DNA of 11,290 nucleotides, from positions 1 through 11,290 of the forward strand of contig CALISP010000158.1 of the NCBI GenBank assembly GCA_938041705.1, given 5' to 3'. Below, piece by piece: positions 6,184 through 11,290 of the stretch. This DNA is from an uncultured Cocleimonas sp. Lineage in GTDB: Bacteria > Pseudomonadota > Gammaproteobacteria > Thiotrichales > Thiotrichaceae. The notes under the pieces are model-generated. The model was given only the letters and a program-made list of their open reading frames with translations, was not told where the DNA came from and ran no database searches. Made by a program: the position numbers and the translations under genes. Within the stretch, counting starts at the first letter, position 1, and each line of letters begins with the position of its first letter.

Positions 6184-6764
6184 CAGAAAACGTTATTCAA
6201 CTCATTATCGGTCTGGGTAATCCAGGCGATAAATATTCTAAAACCCGGCACAATGCCGGGTTTTGGTTTATTGATGCGCTCGCAGATAAATACGGCGCTA
6301 GCTTTAAAGCTGAAACTAAGTTTTCAGGTGAGTTAGCAAAAGCCAGCATTGATGGTCGTGCTGTCTGGTTATTAAAGCCATCAACTTTTATGAATCGTAG
6401 CGGCTTAGCTGCGCATCAAATCACTCAATTCTATAAAATTCCGGCTGAAAATGTATTGGTTGCTTATGATGAATTGGATTTGCCGGTTGGTACTGCACGA
6501 ATTAAGAAATCAGGCGGGCATGGTGGGCATAATGGTTTACGCGATATCCATGCTCAAATTACCAAAGAATATTTACGGTTAAGATTAGGCATAGGCCACC
6601 CAGGTGATAGTAAAAAAGTGGCTGATTATGTTTTATCTAGGCCGAACCAAAATGATGAAATCGGAATTATTAATGCGATCGATCGATCGTTAGAGGTAAT
6701 TCCACACGTGATTAGTGGTGATATTCAAAAAGCGATGAATATTCTGCACACTGAGAGCGAATAA
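6180..6764 (+). CDS. pth: Peptidyl-tRNA hydrolase
   Basis: Pth cleaves peptidyl-tRNAs released early from ribosomes, freeing tRNA and peptide in the cytosol. The 194-residue product equals the E. coli length. It has GLGNPGDKY with Asn14, TRHNAG with the catalytic His24, STFMNRSG with Asn72, AYDELDLP with Asp97, and GGHGGHNGL with Asn118. I chose the ATG at 6180; the open frame reaches back to 6084 inside rplY, but that extension only reads the acidic tail of rplY out of frame. GAGGA (6164-6168) is the likely ribosome site. Coupling to rplY is expected from the 7-nt gap. A run of three tandem GATC sites lies within the gene at 6677-6688. Confidence 0.97.
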   Translation: MTENVIQLIIGLGNPGDKYSKTRHNAGFWFIDALADKYGASFKAETKFSGELAKASIDGRAVWLLKPSTFMNRSGLAAHQITQFYKIPAENVLVAYDELDLPVGTARIKKSGGHGGHNGLRDIHAQITKEYLRLRLGIGHPGDSKKVADYVLSRPNQNDEIGIINAIDRSLEVIPHVISGDIQKAMNILHTESE

Positions 6765-6784
6765 ATTTAATATTAAGTTGTCGC

Positions 6785-6790
6785 TATAAT
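6785..6790 (+). promoter_or_regulatory. Consensus -10 box ahead of ychF
   Basis: A perfect TATAAT lies in the 74-bp gap between pth and ychF, 48 bp before the ychF ATG. The -35 position 17 bp upstream (TAAATT at 6762-6767) is poor and overlaps the pth stop codon. It may add transcription to read-through from rplY-pth. Confidence 0.35.
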
Positions 6791-6838
6791 TAATAACGAT
6801 AATTTATTTCAACAAGAATTACAGTTATAGGAAATATT

Positions 6839-7930
6839 ATGGGTTTCAAATGTGGAATAGTTGGTCTACCAAATGTAGGGAAATCAACACTATTTAATGC
6901 CTTAACCAAAGCAGGTATCGCTGCTGAAAATTACCCTTTTTGTACTATCGAGCCTAATGTTGGAATAGTTCCTGTACCCGATCCACGTTTGGGTGAGTTA
7001 GCAAAAATAGTAGACCCAAAACGAATTTTGCCAACAACAATGGAGTTTGTTGATATTGCAGGGTTAGTTGAAGGTGCTGCATCAGGTGAAGGTTTAGGTA
7101 ATAAATTCTTATCACACATTCGCGAAACAGATGCAATCGCACAGGTTGTTCGTTGTTTTGATGACGATGATATAGTTCATGTTGATGGTAAAATAGATCC
7201 TGTTTCTGATATTGATACCATTAATACAGAACTGGCATTGGCAGATTTAGATTCTGTTGAAAAAGCCGTACATCGTGCTACAAAGAATGCAAGATCTGGT
7301 AACGCTGATGCTAAAGCACAACTAGCAATTCTGGAGAGGATTCAAGCTCAACTTGCGGAAGGAAATTCAGCCCGTTCTGCTGGTCTTAATGATGAAGAAA
7401 AGCTCTTGGTAAGAGAATTACAGCTCATCACGATAAAACCTATTTTATTTGTAGCCAATGTTGCTGAAGATGGTTTTGAAAATAATCCTTATTTAGATGC
7501 AGTCACTGAAATCGCAAAGAAAGAAGGTGCTGAGGTTGTAGCTGTCAGTGCTGAAATGGAAGCAGAGATGTCATCACTTGATGAAGATGAGCTTTCAATG
7601 TTTCTTGATGATCTAGGTCTAGAAGAGCCAGGTTTAAACCGAGTTATTAATGCTGGTTATCAATTATTACATTTGCAAACCTTCTTTACCGCAGGTGTTC
7701 AAGAAGTACGTGCATGGACAGTACAAAAAGGTGCAACTGCTCCAAACGGTGCAGGTCGAATTCATACAGATTTTGAGCGCGGGTTTATTCGTGCGGAAGT
7801 CGTTGGCTTTGACGATTACATCGCAGGTAATGGAGAGTCGGGCGCAAAAGAAGCCGGAAAGTGGCGCTTAGAAGGTAAAGACTACATTATGCAAGAAGGA
7901 GATGTAGTACATTTCCGCTTCAACGTCTAA
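6839..7930 (+). CDS. ychF: Ribosome-associated ATPase YchF (Obg/OLA1 family)
   Basis: YchF is a P-loop NTPase of the Obg group that hydrolyses ATP rather than GTP, binds ribosomes, and in E. coli is linked to the oxidative stress response. The 363 residues equal the E. coli length. The P loop GLPNVGKST is at 9-17, followed by the family signature TIEPNVGIVPVPDPRL, the Walker B/G3 motif D72-I-A-G, and GLGNKFLSHIR carrying the family histidine. The G4 position reads NVAE (207-210) instead of NKxD, the change that gives ATP preference. A helical insert (about 120-200) and a C-terminal TGS domain (about 278-363) complete it. AGGA (6829-6832) lies 6 nt before the ATG. The pth-ychF order is widely conserved. 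Confidence 0.98.
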   Translation: MGFKCGIVGLPNVGKSTLFNALTKAGIAAENYPFCTIEPNVGIVPVPDPRLGELAKIVDPKRILPTTMEFVDIAGLVEGAASGEGLGNKFLSHIRETDAIAQVVRCFDDDDIVHVDGKIDPVSDIDTINTELALADLDSVEKAVHRATKNARSGNADAKAQLAILERIQAQLAEGNSARSAGLNDEEKLLVRELQLITIKPILFVANVAEDGFENNPYLDAVTEIAKKEGAEVVAVSAEMEAEMSSLDEDELSMFLDDLGLEEPGLNRVINAGYQLLHLQTFFTAGVQEVRAWTVQKGATAPNGAGRIHTDFERGFIRAEVVGFDDYIAGNGESGAKEAGKWRLEGKDYIMQEGDVVHFRFNV

Positions 7931-7939
7931 TTTATTGTC

Positions 7940-8042
7940 CAACTTAGGGTTTAGTTTACTCAATAACTGCGTTGTGGGTTTGTCATTGACGCTTGTCAGC
8001 TCAAAATCCACGCCATTTTTAAGGAAACTAAATCCTAATTTG
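7940..8042. repeat. 103-bp nested inverted repeat after ychF
   Basis: The outer arms CAACTTAGGGTTTAGTTT (7940-7957) and AAACTAAATCCTAATTTG (8025-8042) pair over 18 positions with one mismatch and one G-T pair. Inside lies GTGGGTTT (7974-7981) with AAATCCAC (8004-8011), 8 pairs including one G-T. At the centre is TGAC-GCTT-GTCA (7987-7998). The element starts 9 bp after the ychF stop. There is no adjacent U-tract and no obvious target-site duplication, so it could be a large 3' hairpin, a structured small RNA, or a MITE-like insertion. Confidence 0.55.
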
Positions 8043-8059
8043 AACTATAAACAACTCTA

Positions 8060-8073
8060 TTTTTTTAAAAAAA
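8060..8073. repeat. T7A7 palindrome
   Basis: Seven T followed by seven A form a perfect 14-bp palindrome in the ychF-peptidase gap. It could help end transcription as an AT-only hairpin with a U-rich arm, or simply be a low-complexity tract. Confidence 0.5.
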
Positions 8074-8154
8074 CATATTGTGGTTATTAATTCAAATTTA
8101 TACCTCTGCTCCCGAATACACTAAATTCTAGTTTTAAGATTTAATACATCTACC

Positions 8155-8168
8155 TTAATTATAATTAA
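8155..8168 (+). promoter_or_regulatory. Candidate promoter -10 inside a palindrome, for the peptidase gene
   Basis: TTAATTATAATTAA is a perfect 14-bp palindrome that contains a consensus TATAAT (8160-8165). The -35 region (about 8137-8142, AGATTT) is weak. A transcript starting near 8172 would have a leader of about 67 nt holding the G7 run and the start-proximal hairpin. A dimeric repressor on this palindrome would cover the -10 box. Confidence 0.35.
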
Positions 8169-8209
8169 TAAAAAGAAACCTCCATAAAGTGGGGGGGTGT
8201 GTTTAAATA

Positions 8210-8232
8210 TCAGTAATTTCATTGATTACTGA
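8210..8232 (+). promoter_or_regulatory. Hairpin directly before an SD-less start codon
   Basis: TCAGTAAT (8210-8217) and ATTACTGA (8225-8232) form a perfect 8-bp stem with a 7-nt loop. It ends 6 nt before the peptidase ATG (8239), and no Shine-Dalgarno sequence is present. An in-frame TGA at 8230-8232 rules out an ATG, GTG or TTG start further upstream. Initiation must therefore occur at the foot of this hairpin, which suggests translational control or an S1/AU-dependent start. Confidence 0.5.
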
Positions 8233-8238
8233 ATAACT

Positions 8239-9195
8239 ATGCTAAATAACGAAAACCAACAAGCTATTGATGCTTTAAAAGAAGTCGCTTTGGCTGGCAT
8301 TAAAGAACAACGCAGTTCTCGTCGTTGGAGAATTTTCTTTAAGATTCTGAGTTTATTGGTGTTACTTTTGCTCATTGGTGCGCTGTTCGGAGCAATTGCA
8401 AGTAAAGACAAGCGCCTAACTACAGCAGAAAATTACTCTGCAGTGGTCGATGTTCAAGGTGTAATTATGCAAGGCGCTGAAGCCAGTGCAGATAATATTA
8501 TTCCTGCTTTGCAGAATGCATTTAAAGACCCAAAAGTATCAGGAGTGATTATTCGTTGTAATAGTCCTGGTGGAAGCCCAGTTCAATCGGCTTATGTCTA
8601 TGATGAAATTATGCGTTTGAGAGGGTTATACCCTGATACAAAAGTGGTTGCCGTGGCGGCCGACCTTTGTGCTTCGGGAGGTTATTTTATTGTTTCAGCT
8701 GCAGAAGAGATTTACGCAAATAAGTCTAGCTTGGTTGGTTCAATCGGGGTTCGTATGCAGGGTTTTGGTGTTGTTGAAGCAATGCAAAAACTGGGTATCG
8801 AAAATCGTGAGTTAACTGCTGGTGAAAATAAAGCCATTCTTGATCCATTTTCTCCACGCAAGCCAGAAGACGAGGCTTTTGTTAAAAAGATGCTAGCGAC
8901 TACACATAAGCATTTTATTGATGCGGTTAAGGCAGGAAGAGGAGATCGACTTGCAAATGATCCTGATATCTTTAGTGGTTTATTCTGGACTGGAGAAGAT
9001 GCAAAAACCTTAGGTCTTATTGACGGTTATGGAAGCCCTGCAAGTATTGCTCGTGATGTGATAAACGCAGAAACTATGATTAATTTCAGTCCTAAAGAAG
9101 ATGTTTTCGAACGTTTGAGTAAGCAAATAGGAGCATCTGCAGCAAGTATTCTACTGAACCTTAATACTGCTCCTACACCTGTTCTTCACAAGTAA
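8239..9195 (+). CDS. sppA: S49 signal peptide peptidase, SppA/SohB-type
   Basis: A membrane-anchored serine protease predicted to degrade signal peptides or membrane protein fragments at the periplasmic face of the inner membrane. The 318-residue product has a basic N-terminal segment (KEQRSSRRWR, 22-31), one transmembrane helix (about 32-54) and a single S49 domain. The family core N-SPGGSPVQSAYVYDEI is followed by the nucleophile Ser146 in CASGGYF, then SLVGSIGV, and Lys198 in AGENKAI. The Ser-Lys spacing of 52 matches the dyad of the short Bacillus-type SppA, so the enzyme looks active. It resembles Pseudomonas single-domain S49 proteins and is half the length of E. coli SppA; SohB is the alternative name. 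It stands alone between ychF and a convergent OsmC-family gene. The start is fixed by an upstream in-frame stop. Confidence 0.94.
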   Translation: MLNNENQQAIDALKEVALAGIKEQRSSRRWRIFFKILSLLVLLLLIGALFGAIASKDKRLTTAENYSAVVDVQGVIMQGAEASADNIIPALQNAFKDPKVSGVIIRCNSPGGSPVQSAYVYDEIMRLRGLYPDTKVVAVAADLCASGGYFIVSAAEEIYANKSSLVGSIGVRMQGFGVVEAMQKLGIENRELTAGENKAILDPFSPRKPEDEAFVKKMLATTHKHFIDAVKAGRGDRLANDPDIFSGLFWTGEDAKTLGLIDGYGSPASIARDVINAETMINFSPKEDVFERLSKQIGASAASILLNLNTAPTPVLHK

Positions 9196-9231
9196 ACATT
9201 CAAACAAAAATGGCGTAAATAATCAGTAGAG

Positions 9232-9633
9232 CTACTCGAAGCTACTCATGATATCAACATTCTCCCTGAGAGTGTTGTGTACTGGGCATCTGTCAGCTAT
9301 CACTAACATACGTTGATGTTGCTCTTCGGTAAAATCACCTTCGAGATGAATTTTACGGATGATTCTCGAGCTACTGCCATCAATTTCATTAGGTGGAATA
9401 TAGTTTAAACGTACTGTAATAACGTCTAATTTAATATTTTTACGCTCGGCGTACATAGTTAAAGTAATGGATGTGCAGCTTCCCAGAGCAGAGAGCAATA
9501 AGTCAAAAGGTGCAGGGCCTTCGTCATTTCCTTTTAAAGACTCTGGTTCATCAGCATATAGAGTGTGGTTTCCACTAGTGATTTTTTGGGTATAGCGGTT
9601 GGCGGTATTTTCAACAAAAATCTCCGTTGACAT
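9232..9633 (-). CDS. OsmC-family peroxidase-like protein
   Basis: OsmC/Ohr-family proteins reduce organic hydroperoxides with a cysteine pair in the cytosol. The 133-residue product has both cysteines: Cys53 in SALGSCTSITLTMYA and Cys116 in ADRCPVHNTL. The N-terminal segment LYADEPESLKGNDEGPAPF (25-43) and the central helix match the OsmC domain that in some bacteria is fused behind an alpha/beta hydrolase; here it stands alone. The substrate is unknown. A strong AGGAGG ribosome site (9643-9638) lies 4 nt before the ATG, the best in the window, so high expression is plausible. It is convergent with the peptidase gene, with a 36-bp gap and no visible terminator. A 10-bp near-tandem repeat overlaps its stop codon. 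Confidence 0.93.
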   Translation of the reverse strand: MSTEIFVENTANRYTQKITSGNHTLYADEPESLKGNDEGPAPFDLLLSALGSCTSITLTMYAERKNIKLDVITVRLNYIPPNEIDGSSSRIIRKIHLEGDFTEEQHQRMLVIADRCPVHNTLRENVDIMSSFE

Positions 9634-9966
9634 AAAACCTCCTAATGTTGGTATTAATTTACCACCTTAAACGATTAATGCTAAATGTCTAATTAAATTT
9701 TTTATAAGCTATTTTTAAAATAGTAGGAAATGAAGAAATAATGGTGATGACGCCGCTATGAGTATTTAATGCACAAATTTTCATATAAATAAAAACCTGT
9801 AAAAGTAAGAGGCTGTCTTTTATTACAGCAATTGTATCTATATCTGCGTTAATGGCTAAATTTCAGTTAGAATGATCTTACAAGTATTTGTAGTGTGGGT
9901 TTATGTAAATCACCGCTACTAAATACCGTAACAAACGGCATAACTAACAGTGTAATAACAAAAACC
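9634..9966. other. 333-bp divergent intergenic region, OsmC gene to helicase
   Basis: No gene is supported. It must carry the promoters of the two divergent genes. The clearest feature is a palindrome at 9709-9723; I find no convincing -35/-10 pair on either strand. A 16-codon frame at 9872-9922 lacks a ribosome site. The helicase start has no Shine-Dalgarno sequence, its upstream stretch being mainly A-rich. Confidence 0.45.
9709..9723. repeat. AT-rich palindrome upstream of the OsmC-family gene
   Basis: CTATTTTTAAAATAG is a perfect inverted repeat with 7-bp arms around one T, 76 bp before the OsmC-family start codon. Its size and symmetry fit a MarR/OhrR-class operator, regulators known to control many OsmC/Ohr genes, but no such regulator is encoded in the window. 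It could also arise by chance in such AT-rich DNA. Confidence 0.35.
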
Positions 9967-11290
9967 ATGAAAAAAATTCCAGAAAAACCAGAAAGACCTA
10001 ATTTTAAATCCTTCGGTCTATCTCCATCTATTTATACTGCAATTGAAGAATCTGGGTTCAGTGAACCTACTGATGTTCAATTAGAAAGTATTCCGCACAT
10101 CATGAATAGTAAAGATGTCTTAGCACGTGCAGAAACTGGTTCAGGTAAAACAGCGGCTTTTGTTCTGCCGATATTAGAAAGAATACTTAGACAAAAAATA
10201 GCCAAGCAAGCACGAAATAAACCTTTGGATAAATCTAATGTAGTCGGTACTTTAATTTTAGTACCCACACGTGAATTAGCGATTCAGATTCGAGAGGAGT
10301 TCGAACGTTTTTCTCAACATATTGAGAATAAAGTGAAGTGTTTGAGTGTGTTTGGTGGTGTTAAAATTAATCCGCAAATGATCGCATTACGGGGTGGTGC
10401 TGATGTTCTGGTAGCAACCCCAGGACGGTTGTTAGATTTAGAACGTAACAACGCCATTTTATTATATCAAGTTCAATGTTTGGTTGTCGATGAAGTAGAT
10501 CGCCTAATGAAGGGTGATTTCGAAGAAGAAATTGATGAAATAGTAGCTAAATTGCCTAAAGGCAGACAAAACCTAATGTTTAGCGCGACCTTCCCACCGA
10601 GTATTCGTAAACTCGTACGTCGTGTCATGAACGAACCTGAAATCATTAATGTCGATGATTTGTATGACGATGTTAAAACAGATCAACGTGTGTTTACAGT
10701 GAATCGTAATCAGAAAAATGATCTACTCGCGCATCTATTAAATACCTATGATTGGAAACAGGTATTGGTGTTTTGTAGTGCCAAAAGAACCTGTGATAAC
10801 TTAGTCAAAAAGCTAGAGAAACGTGGTGTGACTGCCGTTGCTATGCACGGAAATTTACATCAATATGCGCGCGCGAATGCACTTAAAGACTTTAAAGCGG
10901 GCACTACACGGGTGTTAATAGCTACGGATGTTGCTGGTCGTGGTATAGATATAGGGCAATTGCCCTGTGTGATTAATTACGAACTGCCAAGATCACCTAA
11001 TGATTATACGCATCGTATTGGTAGAACAGGGAGAGCAGGTGAAAAAGGTACTGCTATTTCTTTGATTTCACATCAAGAATATCAACACTTTACTGTGATT
11101 GAAAAGCGAATCGGTTTGCAATTAAACAGAGAGCAGATCGAAGGTTTTGAAGCAGATGCAGTGGCTCCTGAAATACCAGAAGGTGATATCTCAAAAAGTA
11201 AAAAGAAGAAAACCAAAAAAGCTAAACGACCGGCGTTAGAGAAGAGAAAAGAAGTTACAAAGAAAGCGGGTGCTAAGAAAAAGCCAAAAG
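9967..11290 (+). CDS. DEAD-box-type ATP-dependent RNA helicase (partial, 3' end outside)
   Basis: An ATP-dependent RNA-remodelling helicase, probably acting in ribosome assembly or RNA decay. There are 441 codons to the window edge without a stop. All core motifs are present in order: Q motif (GFSEPTDVQ), motif I AETGSGKT (55-62), Ia PTRELA, GG, Ib TPGRLLDL, motif II, III SAT (206-208), VFCSAKR, V ATDVAGRGID, and VI HRIGRTGR (349-356). Motif II reads D175-E-V-D rather than DEAD; the acidic residues that coordinate Mg-ATP are kept. The tail from about residue 400 is lysine-rich (KSKKKKTKKAKR, then more basic runs), a likely RNA-binding extension as in RhlE/SrmB-type proteins. The subfamily is uncertain. 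The ATG at 9967 lacks a Shine-Dalgarno sequence but fits the family N terminus. Confidence 0.96.
   Translation, partial: MKKIPEKPERPNFKSFGLSPSIYTAIEESGFSEPTDVQLESIPHIMNSKDVLARAETGSGKTAAFVLPILERILRQKIAKQARNKPLDKSNVVGTLILVPTRELAIQIREEFERFSQHIENKVKCLSVFGGVKINPQMIALRGGADVLVATPGRLLDLERNNAILLYQVQCLVVDEVDRLMKGDFEEEIDEIVAKLPKGRQNLMFSATFPPSIRKLVRRVMNEPEIINVDDLYDDVKTDQRVFTVNRNQKNDLLAHLLNTYDWKQVLVFCSAKRTCDNLVKKLEKRGVTAVAMHGNLHQYARANALKDFKAGTTRVLIATDVAGRGIDIGQLPCVINYELPRSPNDYTHRIGRTGRAGEKGTAISLISHQEYQHFTVIEKRIGLQLNREQIEGFEADAVAPEIPEGDISKSKKKKTKKAKRPALEKRKEVTKKAGAKKKPK

Larger units (their letters stand above)
7931..8238. other. 308-bp intergenic region, ychF to S49 peptidase
   Basis: No coding gene is visible. 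The region is rich in symmetric sequence: a 103-bp nested inverted repeat (7940-8042), a T7A7 palindrome (8060-8073), the palindrome TTAATTATAATTAA with a TATAAT box (8155-8168), a G7 run (8191-8197), and a hairpin against the peptidase start codon (8210-8232). The left half probably handles the 3' end of ychF and the right half the promoter and leader of the peptidase gene. Confidence 0.6.

Noticed and set aside
7650..7871. 73-codon plus-strand frame inside ychF
   Set aside because: It is an out-of-frame shadow of the TGS domain, which is clearly the coded frame.
9872..9922. 16-codon hydrophobic frame in the OsmC-helicase gap
   Set aside because: No Shine-Dalgarno sequence and length within chance expectation; no toxin-like context.
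10077..10268. 63-codon minus-strand frame inside the helicase
   Set aside because: It is antisense to motifs Q and I of the helicase and has no independent support.
1..11290. Mobile element, CRISPR array, toxin-antitoxin or defence system
   Set aside because: No spaced direct repeats, transposase, integrase or paired small genes are visible; gene content and order are those of a conserved chromosomal region.

Overview
The window looks like a chromosomal housekeeping segment of an AT-rich gammaproteobacterium. The order TPR protein - lolB - ispE - tRNA-Gln - prs - rplY (long, CTC-type) - pth - ychF is the arrangement I recall from Pseudomonas and related Gammaproteobacteria. The Lol lipoprotein system, the MEP isoprenoid route and the two-domain L25 all suit a Gram-negative proteobacterium. 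I cannot name the genus from the sequence alone.

Layout. Positions 1-114 (minus) hold the first 38 codons of a SAM-dependent methyltransferase, divergent from a 616-residue exported TPR protein (381-2231). A 317-bp gap with a promoter candidate leads into lolB (2549-3190), ispE (3213-4121) and tRNA-Gln(UUG) (4151-4225). A perfect 14-bp inverted repeat separates the tRNA from prs (4354-5325). An intrinsic terminator ends prs, followed by a new promoter candidate and rplY (5504-6172), which is tightly linked to pth (6180-6764); ychF follows (6839-7930). A 308-bp gap with a large nested inverted repeat precedes an S49 membrane peptidase (8239-9195), which converges on a minus-strand OsmC-family gene (9232-9633). 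After a 333-bp gap, a DEAD-box-type RNA helicase (9967 to the window end) runs off the edge.

Functionally the block combines outer-membrane biogenesis (LolB, probably the TPR protein), precursor supply (IspE for isoprenoids, Prs for nucleotides), and translation (tRNA-Gln, L25, peptidyl-tRNA hydrolase, YchF), followed by envelope proteolysis, peroxide or thiol chemistry and RNA remodelling.

No mobile element, CRISPR array, toxin-antitoxin pair or new multigene system is visible. The unexplained content is in the intergenic DNA: paired hairpins with complementary loops before rplY, a 103-bp nested inverted repeat after ychF, an unusual SD-less leader on the peptidase gene, and a three-codon mini-ORF bridging rplY and pth. 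All are read by eye and none has been folded or searched.
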